From Bacteroidota bacterium (GTDB lineage Bacteria > Bacteroidota > Ignavibacteria > Ignavibacteriales > Ignavibacteriaceae): a stretch of 43,475 nt of DNA. The stretch covers positions 1 to 43,475 of the forward strand of contig JAKAKL010000079.1 in NCBI GenBank assembly GCA_021824565.1, given 5' to 3'. Shown here in pieces: positions 9,086 through 17,195 of the stretch (its first letter is position 1; each line of letters begins with the position of its first letter). Made by a program: the position numbers and the translations under genes. Below the pieces are notes generated by a model. It was not told the DNA's origin and did not search any database. It saw nothing but the letters and a program-made list of their open reading frames with translations.

Positions 9086-10036
9086 ATGGCAAAGACAATT
9101 TTAGATTTTGAGAAGCCTATCGTTGAACTTGAGGCGAAACTTGAGGAGATGAAAAGGCTTTCCGATAAAATGAATATCGAAGATGAAATTATTAAGATCG
9201 AAGAAAAAGTGAATCAATTAAAAGAAAGTGTTTATAAGGATTTAACGCGATGGCAGCGCGTACAGCTTGCCCGGCATCCCGACCGACCTTATACGCTTGA
9301 TTATATTTATGCGATGACCAATAATTTTGTCGAACTTCACGGCGATAGAGGATTTAAAGATGATAAAGCTATTGTCGGCGGCTTAGCGGCAATTGATGAA
9401 TACAAGGTAATGATCATCGGACATCAAAAAGGGCGGGACACAAAAACAAACGTATATAGGAATTTCGGCATGCCTAACCCGGAAGGCTACAGAAAAGCTC
9501 TTCGCATGATGAAGCTCGCTGAAAAGTTTAATAAGCCCGTAATAACAATGATCGATACACCCGGCGCTTTCCCAGGACTCGAGGCGGAAGAGAGAGGGCA
9601 GGCAGAAGCAATCGCAAAAAATCTTTTTGAAATGAGCAGGCTGCGTGTGCCGATTATAGTTGTAATAATCGGTGAAGGTGCAAGCGGCGGCGCTCTTGGC
9701 ATTGGCGTTGGCGATAGAATCCTAATGCTTGAGAACTGCTGGTATTCGGTTATTAGTCCGGAATCTTGTTCAAGCATTTTGTGGCGAAGCTGGGATTACA
9801 AAGAACAGGCTGCTGAAGCTTTGAAGCTTACAGCTCCGGATTTATTGGAACAAAAACTTATAGATCGGATTGTCCCGGAGCCGCTCGGCGGGGCGCATAA
9901 AGACCATTTGCAGGCTGCAAATATTCTCAAGGCGGCATTAAAGGAAGAGCTGGAACAACTTGTTAAAATAAAACCTGAAAAATTGATCGAGAACAGACTT
10001 GAGAAATTCGGCAGGATGGGCGAATATGTCGAATAG
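9086..10036 (+). CDS. accA: acetyl-CoA carboxylase carboxyltransferase subunit alpha
   Basis: From the ATG at 9086, 2 bases after the previous stop, the protein is 316 residues, close to the usual 319; a GTG at 9065 would overlap the upstream gene and is unlikely. AccA partners with AccD to transfer CO2 from biotin-carboxyl carrier to acetyl-CoA in fatty acid synthesis. Recognisable features are the N-terminal coiled coil (1-45), [57 protein letters not shown], the oxyanion region [12 protein letters not shown] and [12 protein letters not shown]. accD is not in the window, so the two subunits are encoded apart. Confidence 0.97.
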   Translation: MAKTILDFEKPIVELEAKLEEMKRLSDKMNIEDEIIKIEEKVNQLKESVYKDLTRWQRVQLARHPDRPYTLDYIYAMTNNFVELHGDRGFKDDKAIVGGLAAIDEYKVMIIGHQKGRDTKTNVYRNFGMPNPEGYRKALRMMKLAEKFNKPVITMIDTPGAFPGLEAEERGQAEAIAKNLFEMSRLRVPIIVVIIGEGASGGALGIGVGDRILMLENCWYSVISPESCSSILWRSWDYKEQAAEALKLTAPDLLEQKLIDRIVPEPLGGAHKDHLQAANILKAALKEELEQLVKIKPEKLIENRLEKFGRMGEYVE

Positions 10037-10126
10037 AGTTTTTAATCTTCTGACTTAATTCTTCACTTTAAATTTATTGTTTTCAAAAGCATAATGATAA
10101 AATAAGAACAGAGGATAATTAATATA

Positions 10127-10285
10127 TTTAATAACCCGTTGTTCGAAATAAATAAAAAACCGTTCCGTCTAAAAGCCGGACAGGTGAAACGGTTCCAATA
10201 AGCGTTGTTATATTATTAGTTTCATAATTCAACTGTTTCAATAGTTTACCATTTTCCACTTTCATTTCGAACAACAGGTTTAATA
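10127..10285. mobile_element. MITE-like element: 145 bp with inverted termini and 7-bp direct flanking repeats
   Basis: CCCGTTGTTCGAAAT at 10135-10149 and ATTTCGAACAACAGG at 10264-10278 are inverted copies with one mismatch in 15; the extended arms match 17 of 19. Each end is flanked directly by TTTAATA (10127-10133 and 10279-10285), which looks like a target-site duplication. The interior has no coding capacity. It contains a strong hairpin: AACCGTT (10158-10164) pairs with AACGGTT (10188-10194), stacked on CCGTC/GACAGG with one bulged A. The element occupies part of the 486-base gap after accA. No transposase is nearby. A structured RNA is an alternative reading. Confidence 0.6.
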
Positions 10286-10470
10286 CTTCTACTGTTTAGA
10301 AAAATTGCAACCCTTAGAGTCCCGCTCAAAATAATTGTAACAAATTTCAACGGCTTATTGTTTAATTCTCCAACAATATTTTTACATCAAAACTTAATTA
10401 TTCGCTAAACTTCATTTCTAAGATCATAAATAAAAACAACTTAGTGCAGTAGAAAATTTATTTCTATTTA

Positions 10471-10485
10471 TGGTATGTTAATTGA
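10471..10485 (+). promoter_or_regulatory. candidate sigma-54 (-24/-12) promoter for the lipoyl/ferredoxin/NrfD operon
   Basis: TGGTATGTTAATTGA resembles the consensus TGGCACG-N4-TTGC, with correct GG to G spacing. It lacks the final C of the -12 GC and has two changes in the -24 box. It lies 37 bases upstream of the first gene, which has a good AAGGAG at 10511-10516. Support comes from the sigma-54-dependent activator encoded at the end of the same cluster. In AT-rich DNA such a partial match can occur by chance. Confidence 0.4.
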
Positions 10486-10522
10486 ATCTTAAAATACCGA
10501 ATTAGAATATAAGGAGTTTATC

Positions 10523-10744
10523 ATGTTAACATTTTTATTAGCACTCGTTTTAATTTTTGCGGCGGTTGATTTATTGGTTATGCTGGTAATTGAGCCGCTT
10601 GCCTTAAAAGAAAAATCAAAAAAAGCCGCAAAGCTGTCCTATCGAAAAAGTATTATTCCCACAATCGACTTAGTCGGAGCTACTATGTACGACGGCGGCA
10701 TTAAGAAAGAGGAAAAACAAAAAGATGCCGGCGAGAAAAAATAG
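10523..10744 (+). CDS. small single-pass membrane protein with a TMYDGG tag
   Basis: The 73-residue protein has a strong ribosome binding site (AAGGAG, 6 bases before ATG). Residues 2-24 form a membrane helix, and the following stretch EPLALKEKSKKAAKLSYRK is strongly basic, so the C-terminus should be cytoplasmic by the positive-inside rule. Residues 54-59 are TMYDGG, preceded by DLVGA. The same tag is present in the two H-protein-like proteins of this operon (192-197 of the next gene; TMLDGG in the fifth gene). I recognise no named family. As first gene of the operon it may anchor or assemble the redox complex through this shared motif. Confidence 0.75.
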   Translation: MLTFLLALVLIFAAVDLLVMLVIEPLALKEKSKKAAKLSYRKSIIPTIDLVGATMYDGGIKKEEKQKDAGEKK

Positions 10745-10785
10745 TCTCTTCGGCTCAGCATAAATTAATTGAAAAAGGCAAATAT

Positions 10786-11454
10786 ATGGTTGGAATATTT
10801 ATTCTTGCAGCATTTCTGTTTTGTATAGTTATAGATATTGTCGTGCTCAAAACGGAAAATAAATCTCACCCTGCTTTTGAAAAAGGAATTCTAGATGATC
10901 GATTGTTATTTAGTAATTTCCATTTAGAAGTACCTGCCGGGTTTTTCTTTTCAAAAGCTCATTCATGGATTCAGGATAATGAGAATGGAACGGTAAAAAT
11001 CGGCTTCGATGATTTTCTATTTAAAACACTGGAGAAACCTGTCTTCTTAAACTTTGCTGAAGTAAATAAAGAAATAAAAAAAGGCGAGCCTATTTTTGAA
11101 ATTGCAAGCGGGAAGAATGCGGTTACGATTCCCTCTCCAATTAGTGGCACTATAAAAGAAGTTAACAAAGACATTTTGAATGAGAAGGTTAGTAACCCGT
11201 ATTTAGATTGGGGCGTTCAACTCGAACCTCAAAAACACAGTGAGGAAATGAAAAATCTGATTCATCCAAAAAATTCCGTCTTCTGGATGAAGAATGAATT
11301 TGATAAACTGAAAAGTTTTCTTAAAAGTAATTTACAAAAAGAAAATATAGCCGGTGTAACTATGTACGATGGCGGTACGGTAATTAACGGAGTTATCTCT
11401 TTTCTTCCCGAAAAAGAGTTTCAAGCATTTAAAAAAGAATTTCTAACATTGTAG
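10786..11454 (+). CDS. membrane-anchored lipoyl/GcvH-like protein with a TMYDGG tag
   Basis: The 222-residue protein has an N-terminal membrane helix (3-21) followed by Lys, suggesting a cytoplasmic C-terminal part. Residues 58-150 align with glycine cleavage H protein: AHSWIQDNENGTVKIGFDDF, then VNKEIKKGEPIFEIASGK, then SPISGTIKEVN and SNPYLDWGVQLEP. Lys110 falls exactly at the lipoylated lysine position, eight residues before the second Pro of PSP. TMYDGG is at 192-197 near the C-terminus. No gcvT or gcvP is present and GcvH is neither anchored nor this long, so glycine cleavage is unlikely. It probably carries a lipoyl arm serving the adjacent ferredoxin and NrfD-like subunit. Lipoylation is inferred from the conserved Lys and not demonstrated. 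Confidence 0.8.
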   Translation: MVGIFILAAFLFCIVIDIVVLKTENKSHPAFEKGILDDRLLFSNFHLEVPAGFFFSKAHSWIQDNENGTVKIGFDDFLFKTLEKPVFLNFAEVNKEIKKGEPIFEIASGKNAVTIPSPISGTIKEVNKDILNEKVSNPYLDWGVQLEPQKHSEEMKNLIHPKNSVFWMKNEFDKLKSFLKSNLQKENIAGVTMYDGGTVINGVISFLPEKEFQAFKKEFLTL

Positions 11455-11465
11455 GTTAAAGAAAA

Positions 11466-12224
11466 ATGTCTAAGAAAAAAGGATTATTATTTGATGTTAC
11501 ACTTTGCATCGGCTGCGGCTCTTGTTATGATGCATGCAAACAAAAAAATAAATTGCCCAGAACGAACAGCAATTTTTTAAGCGATCATTTATCTGCAAAT
11601 ACATTTACTGTAGTTGAACAATACAACGATAAATATGCAAGAAAGATGTGCATGCACTGCGATGAGCCGTCATGCGTTTCAGTATGTCCGGTCGGAGCTT
11701 TTTCAAAAAGCGAGACGGGAGCCGTGTTATACGACGGCGATAAATGCATCGGCTGCAGGTATTGCATGCAGGCATGCCCGCATAAGGTTCCGAGATACGA
11801 ATGGGGAAGAACCCAGCCGCGGGTGAAAAAATGTACTATGTGCGATGATAGAATTAAAGCGGGCAAAATCCCTGCTTGTGCAGAAGCCTGCCCGACAGAA
11901 GCAACTCTCTTCGGCGACTTTGATAAAATTTTTGAGGTGGCTAAAAAGAGAATTAGCGAAAACAAAAGAAATTATTACCCGCATATCTATGGCTTGGACG
12001 AAGCAGGCGGCAGCCATGTTTTAATATTATCTCCAGTGCCTTTTGAACAACTTGGCTATACGCCAAAGCTTCCGAAAGAGCCGATGCCGATGCTAACAAT
12101 GCGTGCTATGGAAAAAATTCCTCCTGTTGTTGGATTAGGCGGAGTTTTTCTCGGCGGAATGTATTGGCTGACTAAAAGAAAAAATCAAATTGCTAAAGAA
12201 GAAAAAGAATTAAAGGAATTATAA
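11466..12224 (+). CDS. HybA/NrfC-like ferredoxin with four [4Fe-4S] sites and a C-terminal membrane anchor
   Basis: The 252-residue protein has sixteen Cys in four sets: 14/17/20/24, 62/65/70/74, 94/97/100/104 and 123/126/138/142. This is the full complement of the HybA/DmsB/NrfC electron-transfer family. A hydrophobic segment at about 218-236 followed by KRKNQ is a C-terminal anchor as in HybA. Unlike HybA there is no twin-arginine signal; the N-terminus MSKKKGLLFD runs straight into the first cluster, so the protein is probably on the cytoplasmic side. It lies 11 bases after the lipoyl-like gene and 4 bases before the NrfD-like gene. It should pass electrons to or from the NrfD-like quinone subunit. 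No catalytic molybdopterin or NiFe subunit is nearby. Confidence 0.88.
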   Translation: MSKKKGLLFDVTLCIGCGSCYDACKQKNKLPRTNSNFLSDHLSANTFTVVEQYNDKYARKMCMHCDEPSCVSVCPVGAFSKSETGAVLYDGDKCIGCRYCMQACPHKVPRYEWGRTQPRVKKCTMCDDRIKAGKIPACAEACPTEATLFGDFDKIFEVAKKRISENKRNYYPHIYGLDEAGGSHVLILSPVPFEQLGYTPKLPKEPMPMLTMRAMEKIPPVVGLGGVFLGGMYWLTKRKNQIAKEEKELKEL

Positions 12225-12228
12225 AATC

Positions 12229-13401
12229 ATGAATGCTGAGAAGTTGTTTAAATTTTCCTTCTGGAAGGTTGTTGCAGTCTTAATAATAATCGCGGGTTTA
12301 ATTTCAACTTATTACAGATTTACCAAAGGCTTAGGAGCTACAACTAACTTAAGCGACGAAGTGCCATGGGGATTATGGATCGGCTTTGATTTCTTAGGCG
12401 TGGGGTTAGCCGCCGCCGGATTTACCATAGCCGCCGCGGTGCATATATTTAATATTCATAAATTTGAACCTATAGTTAGACCCGCTATTTTAACCGCATT
12501 TATTGGATACTCTCTTGTTGTGGGATTATTAATAGTGGACCTTGGACGCCCGGAAAACTTCTGGCATCCATTAGTAATGTGGAATATTCATTCCGTAATG
12601 TTTGAAATTACGTGGTGCATAATTTGTTATTCGACCGTGCTTGTACTTGAATTTGCGCCGGTAGTGCTGGAAAAATTCAAACTTCATGCGCCGATAAAGT
12701 TATTAAGAAAAATTTCAATACCAATTGTAATTGCGGGAGTATTATTTTCAACGCTTCACCAATCATCTTTCGGCTCTTTATATTTAATTGTTCCAGGCAG
12801 ACTTCACCCGCTGTGGTATTCCTCAATATTACCGGTTCATTTTTATATATCATGTATTGCCGCAGGTTTATCTATGATAATCTTTGAATCCTATCTTAAT
12901 ACAAGAGCATTTAATACCGGGCTGTCGATAAATATTTTATCAAAAGCTTCCGCTGCGGTTGTGATAGTTTTGTTAATAGAATTAGTTCTAAAATTTACGG
13001 ATATGGTCTTTTCAAATAAGCTGTACCTGCTCGGCGTACCATCGATGGAGACTTCGCTTTTCTATCTTGAGATAATTATAGGAACGATCATTCCGGTAAT
13101 AATTTTAAGCAGTAAGAAAAATCGAGAAAATAAAATGCTTCTTTTTCTTGCTTCAATCTCAGTTATCTCAGGATTTATTTTAAATCGAATGAACGTTTGC
13201 ATTACTGGAATGGTTGCTTCATCGGGAATAAATTATTTCCCGTCGATTGATGAGATAAACATAACATTTATGCTTGTAGTTCTGGCGATGCTGGGATTTA
13301 AATATGTTGTTCAAACATTCCCGGTCTTTGTTGAAGAAGAAGATAAGACGGTTCAATTGATCGAACTGCCCGAAGCAGAAAACATAATTGCGAGTGAGTG
13401 A
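12229..13401 (+). CDS. NrfD/HybB-type integral membrane quinone-interacting subunit
   Basis: The 390-residue protein has about nine to ten membrane helices. Typical family features are LSDEVPWGLWIGFDFLGVG in the first loop and helix, GRPENFWHPLVMWNIHSVMFE, FSTLHQSSFGSLYLIVPGR, and LNRMNVCITGM near the C-terminus. HybB and NrfD proteins exchange electrons between a ferredoxin partner and membrane quinone. The last 35 residues are acidic and extramembrane. The gene starts 4 bases after the ferredoxin and ends one base before the next ATG, so the pair is translationally close and surely forms one complex. Which partner gives electrons cannot be read from the sequence. Confidence 0.9.
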   Translation: MNAEKLFKFSFWKVVAVLIIIAGLISTYYRFTKGLGATTNLSDEVPWGLWIGFDFLGVGLAAAGFTIAAAVHIFNIHKFEPIVRPAILTAFIGYSLVVGLLIVDLGRPENFWHPLVMWNIHSVMFEITWCIICYSTVLVLEFAPVVLEKFKLHAPIKLLRKISIPIVIAGVLFSTLHQSSFGSLYLIVPGRLHPLWYSSILPVHFYISCIAAGLSMIIFESYLNTRAFNTGLSINILSKASAAVVIVLLIELVLKFTDMVFSNKLYLLGVPSMETSLFYLEIIIGTIIPVIILSSKKNRENKMLLFLASISVISGFILNRMNVCITGMVASSGINYFPSIDEINITFMLVVLAMLGFKYVVQTFPVFVEEEDKTVQLIELPEAENIIASE

Positions 13402-13402
13402 G

Positions 13403-14113
13403 ATGGAAAATAAGTTTAATATTTATCACGACCTTAAATGCATCTGGATGGCTTCTAACATTGTAGATTATAAATTATGCGATAAGGATTTTGACTGTGA
13501 GAATTGTTCCTTCGATAAAGTAATTAGAAATTCTTCTTTTGAAAATGACTCTGATGGTAAGGTGAAAGGAAATATCTTAGATGATGTGCTGGAAAAACTT
13601 CAGGATGTAAATTATGACGAAAAGGTTATATATCTGAAAAATTGTTTAATCATGAAAAGAATTTTTGCGAACACTTTTTACTTAGGTCTTAATCCGATGT
13701 TAAAACCATTCCTCGATAATATATCTTCATTAAAAGAATGCGATCTGGGAAAATATATTTTAAAAGGACAGCCTGTTTTTCAATTCACAGGCGAGTGGGG
13801 AACAGTAACTTTGACATCGCCAATGAATTTCCTAATGTATGATAGAATGACTTCGCCTCACGAAGATATAAGCAAGTCAAAATGGATGGCGATCATAGGC
13901 GCCATTCAACCGGAAATTGATGCGAGCGTGATTGGAAAATCGAGATGGAATGAAATGTTATATAAAACATTTGAAATAATTGATGACATGAAATTAAATG
14001 TCCCCGCAGTAGGCAGTACAATGTTAGACGGCGGAACTAAAATAAAATATCTTTACCAGTTCGCCGGCAAAGATAAATACCAGAGCATTCTTGAATCAAT
14101 GTTAAATCAATAG
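13403..14113 (+). CDS. H-protein-like protein lacking the lipoyl lysine, with a Cys cluster and TMLDGG tag
   Basis: The 236-residue soluble protein starts at the ATG 1 base after the NrfD-like stop; a TTG at 13388 would overlap. The N-terminus has C13 and a C26-x5-C32-x2-C35 set in YKLCDKDFDCENCSFD, a plausible metal or Fe-S site. Residues 93-190 align with the lipoyl-like protein of this operon: KGQPVFQFTGEWGTVTLTSP corresponds to KGEPIFEIASGKNAVTIPSP, so Trp132 replaces the lipoyl lysine. SKWMAIIGAIQPE matches its WGVQLEP strand. TMLDGG is at 206-211. The fold is probably an H-protein domain turned into a docking or sensor subunit. It may bind the partner lipoyl domain or link the complex to control. 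Function unknown. Confidence 0.78.
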   Translation: MENKFNIYHDLKCIWMASNIVDYKLCDKDFDCENCSFDKVIRNSSFENDSDGKVKGNILDDVLEKLQDVNYDEKVIYLKNCLIMKRIFANTFYLGLNPMLKPFLDNISSLKECDLGKYILKGQPVFQFTGEWGTVTLTSPMNFLMYDRMTSPHEDISKSKWMAIIGAIQPEIDASVIGKSRWNEMLYKTFEIIDDMKLNVPAVGSTMLDGGTKIKYLYQFAGKDKYQSILESMLNQ

Positions 14114-14236
14114 ATTGCAGCTCATAAATTCTCTTCTCAGAAAACAAAAGCCGAAAAATTTGCGAAAAAAAATTTCAACATTTCTTGAAAGTAGTCAAAG
14201 TAATACCTAAATTTAGACTAACTGGGAAAAGGTAAA

Positions 14237-15829
14237 ATGAAAACGAAAGTGATAAATAGGTTAAGTGTAAGACTGATAATTTCAATATCATTGATTTTAC
14301 TCAGTATTTTATCGGTATACACTTATATAATTATAAAGAACCTCGACAAATATTTAACAGAGGCGCGGTTCCAGAGTGCATATAATATGAGCGACTTGAT
14401 TAAGAAATCAACTCGCTACAGCATGTTATTAAACAGGCGCGAAGACGTTCATGCGATAATTAAAACGCTTGGAACCGAGATCGGTGTTAACGATATAAGA
14501 ATTTATAACAAACAGGGTGTTATAATTTTCTCAACAGACTCATCGCAGATATTTAAGAAAGTAAATCTTAATGCCGAAGCCTGCATAGTTTGCCACAACA
14601 GTTCGGTTCCTCTAAAAAAGCTGTCCAATCAAAATAAAATTAGAATATATAAGAATATTGAGAATAAAAGAGTTCTTGGATTAATTAATCCCATTCAGAA
14701 TGAACCGGATTGTTATAATGCAGCTTGCCATGCTCATTCTCCTAAGGTTCAAATCCTTGGCGTTCTAGATGTTGTAGTTTCTCTTGACGAGCTTGATAAA
14801 ATTATTTCTCATAACACCAGAAATACAATTTTGAATGCGGTGTTAATAATAATTTTTATTTCTCTTTTCTCGTGGCTGTTTATCATTACACTTGTAAATA
14901 AGCCGTTAAAGAAAATGGCAAAAGGCATTGAGGAAATCGGGAATGGAAACTTGAATTATAAAATTGAGCTTCGCACGAAAAATGAATTCGGGCAAATGGC
15001 AAAGCGTTTCAATGAAATGTCCATAAAATTAAATGACGCTTACAGGGAAATAAAAAATTGGTCTGAAACTCTTAACGATAAAGTAAATGAAAAGACTGAA
15101 GAATTAAAAAATATTTATATCCAAGTAAACCAGATTGAAAGATTGGCATCGCTCGGAAAGCTTTCTGCAACCGTTGCGCACGAGCTAAATAATCCTCTCG
15201 AGGGAATCCTTACATACAGCAAACTGATAATAAAAAAACTTACTGCTCTTCAAAAGGACTCTGAATACTCTAAAGTAATTGAATTTCTTGAACTGATCTC
15301 AAGCGAGTCCTCACGCTGCGGCAAGATTGTGAAGGACCTTCTTCTTTTTTCGCATGAAGAAAAAGATATTTTCTCTAAAGAAGATGTTGCGCAGATAATT
15401 GATAAAAGCATTACGCTGATTAAGCATCATCTTGAAATAAATAACATTTCGCTTATAAAAGAATTCCCTGTTGAAACAATCGAAATTAATTGCAACGCGC
15501 AGAAAATTCAGCAAGCCATGATGTCGTTGTTTATAAATTCAATTGAAGCAATGCCGAATGGAGGAAAAATTATTGTAAAACTTAGCCGGGAAAAGGAGCA
15601 GGCTGTTATCAGAATAATTGATGAAGGCACCGGCATTTCTGAAAAAGATTTGCCTCATATTTTTGAGCCGTTTTATTCCACAAAGGAAACAACCAAAGGA
15701 ACAGGGCTTGGGCTTGCTGTAGTCTATGGAATTATTACTAATCATAACGGGCATATCGGAGTTGAAAATACTTCACTGAAGGGGACAACATTTAAAATTA
15801 TTTTGCCGAAAAACGAACACATTAATTAA
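14237..15829 (+). CDS. membrane histidine kinase with a periplasmic haem-type CXXCH/CX4CH sensor domain
   Basis: The 530-residue kinase has membrane helices at about 12-33 and 197-219. The enclosed periplasmic domain contains C116-IVC-H120 (CXXCH) and C159-YNAAC-H165 (CX4CH) followed by AHSP, as in c-type haem-binding sensor domains of related kinases. HAMP (about 220-272) and a coiled coil follow. HisKA has phospho-acceptor H315 in TVAHELNNPLEG. The ATPase domain shows an N-box (NSIEAMPNGG, N434), IDEGTGIS (D462) and GTGLGL. It probably reads periplasmic redox state and phosphorylates the regulator encoded 10 bases downstream. The gene lies 123 bases after the redox operon and probably controls it. 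Confidence 0.9.
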   Translation: MKTKVINRLSVRLIISISLILLSILSVYTYIIIKNLDKYLTEARFQSAYNMSDLIKKSTRYSMLLNRREDVHAIIKTLGTEIGVNDIRIYNKQGVIIFSTDSSQIFKKVNLNAEACIVCHNSSVPLKKLSNQNKIRIYKNIENKRVLGLINPIQNEPDCYNAACHAHSPKVQILGVLDVVVSLDELDKIISHNTRNTILNAVLIIIFISLFSWLFIITLVNKPLKKMAKGIEEIGNGNLNYKIELRTKNEFGQMAKRFNEMSIKLNDAYREIKNWSETLNDKVNEKTEELKNIYIQVNQIERLASLGKLSATVAHELNNPLEGILTYSKLIIKKLTALQKDSEYSKVIEFLELISSESSRCGKIVKDLLLFSHEEKDIFSKEDVAQIIDKSITLIKHHLEINNISLIKEFPVETIEINCNAQKIQQAMMSLFINSIEAMPNGGKIIVKLSREKEQAVIRIIDEGTGISEKDLPHIFEPFYSTKETTKGTGLGLAVVYGIITNHNGHIGVENTSLKGTTFKIILPKNEHIN

Positions 15830-15839
15830 GAGAAAAAAA

Positions 15840-17195
15840 ATGAACACACGAGAGAAAATCTTAATTGTTGACGATGAAAAAATCGTTAGGGAATCACTTT
15901 ATCATTGGTTTGAAGAAGAAGGCTATGAAGTTGATATCGCTGAGGACGGAGAAGCTGCTTTGAAAAAATATGAGAAGCTAAAATTTGATCTTCTTCTTGT
16001 CGATATGAAAATGCCGGGTATGAGCGGGCTTGAATTATTAAGCCGTATAAAAGCCATTGATTGCGAAGCAATTGTAATTTTAATTACGGCTTTTGCATCT
16101 GTGCCGACAGCAATCTCCGCACTTAAGAATGGCGCCTTTGATTATGTTACCAAACCCGTAGACCCCGACGAACTTGCACATCTTGTTCAGAAAGCACTGG
16201 AGCAAAGAGCGCTCCGCCTTGAAAATAAACAGCTAAAAGAAAATATTGATGAAATAATTAAGCCTGATAATTTAATCGGCGAGAGTTATCAGATGAAAAA
16301 GATTTATGAACTTATTCACACAGTTGCTACGACCGATACAACTGTTATGATTCGCGGGGAAAGCGGTACTGGCAAAGAATTAGTGGCGAAAGCGATTCAC
16401 ATAAACAGTAAGCGAAAATATTTTCCAATTATTCCTGTTAACTGCGGCGCATTGGCTGAAACACTTTTAGAAAGCGAATTATTCGGTCATGAAAAAGGCG
16501 CTTTTACCGGCGCTCAATTTAAACGAAAAGGAAAGTTTGAAATGGCTGACGGCGGTACAATCTTTTTAGATGAGATTGGTTCGATCTCTTTAAAAATGCA
16601 GATTGAACTGCTGCGGGTGATAGAAACAAAACAATTCAATCGCGTAGGCGGAAATGAATTAATTAAAAGCGACTTCAGAGTTATAATCGCGACTAATGAA
16701 CCGCTTGAGGATCTTGTAAAAGCCGGCAAGTTCCGGGAAGATCTTTATTACAGGCTGAATGTGTTTTCGATAATCATTCCTCCGCTTAGGGAGAGAAGAG
16801 ACGATATTCAGCTTCTTGCAAATTTCTTTCTTAATAAATTTTCTACCGCGATGAACAAGACTTTGAAAAAAATTTCTAAAGAAGCGATGGAATTTTTAAT
16901 TAACTACGACTGGCATGGAAATGTAAGAGAACTTGAGAATGCTATTGAGCGGGCTGTGGTTGTAGGCAAGTCAAACGAAATTATTGTAGATGATCTTCCT
17001 TTTCATGTTTCGTCAAACAATTTCCCAGTGGATGACAAAAACAAAAGTCTTTCGGCGATGGAAAGAAAATATATCTTAAAAATTCTGAATGAGAACAATT
17101 GGAATATCTCCCGAAGCGCGCAAGTATTGGAAATAGACAGAGTCACGCTATATAATAAAATAAATAAATATAATCTTCGTAAAACAGCATACTGA
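15840..17195 (+). CDS. NtrC-family sigma-54-dependent response regulator
   Basis: The 451-residue regulator has a receiver domain (1-120) with D11, D12, phospho-acceptor D55 and K105. The AAA+ domain has Walker A GESGTGKE (173-180), the sigma-54 contact loop GAFTGA (220-225) and Walker B GGTIFLDE (238-245). A C-terminal Fis-type HTH spans about 412-447 (WNISRSAQVLEIDRVTLYNK). All parts needed to activate sigma-54 RNA polymerase are present. It follows its kinase by 10 bases. The likely target is the candidate -24/-12 site at 10471-10485 before the lipoyl/ferredoxin/NrfD operon; the binding site for the HTH was not identified. Its stop overlaps the next start by one base. Confidence 0.95.
   Translation: MNTREKILIVDDEKIVRESLYHWFEEEGYEVDIAEDGEAALKKYEKLKFDLLLVDMKMPGMSGLELLSRIKAIDCEAIVILITAFASVPTAISALKNGAFDYVTKPVDPDELAHLVQKALEQRALRLENKQLKENIDEIIKPDNLIGESYQMKKIYELIHTVATTDTTVMIRGESGTGKELVAKAIHINSKRKYFPIIPVNCGALAETLLESELFGHEKGAFTGAQFKRKGKFEMADGGTIFLDEIGSISLKMQIELLRVIETKQFNRVGGNELIKSDFRVIIATNEPLEDLVKAGKFREDLYYRLNVFSIIIPPLRERRDDIQLLANFFLNKFSTAMNKTLKKISKEAMEFLINYDWHGNVRELENAIERAVVVGKSNEIIVDDLPFHVSSNNFPVDDKNKSLSAMERKYILKILNENNWNISRSAQVLEIDRVTLYNKINKYNLRKTAY

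Noticed and set aside
10786-11454. Glycine cleavage H protein (gcvH)
   Set aside because: It has a membrane anchor, an extra C-terminal domain and tag, and no gcvT or gcvP nearby; only the lipoyl domain is shared.
11466-13401. Part of a NiFe hydrogenase or nitrite reductase operon (hyb/nrf)
   Set aside because: No catalytic subunit, maturation gene or multihaem cytochrome gene is found, and the ferredoxin lacks a Tat signal.
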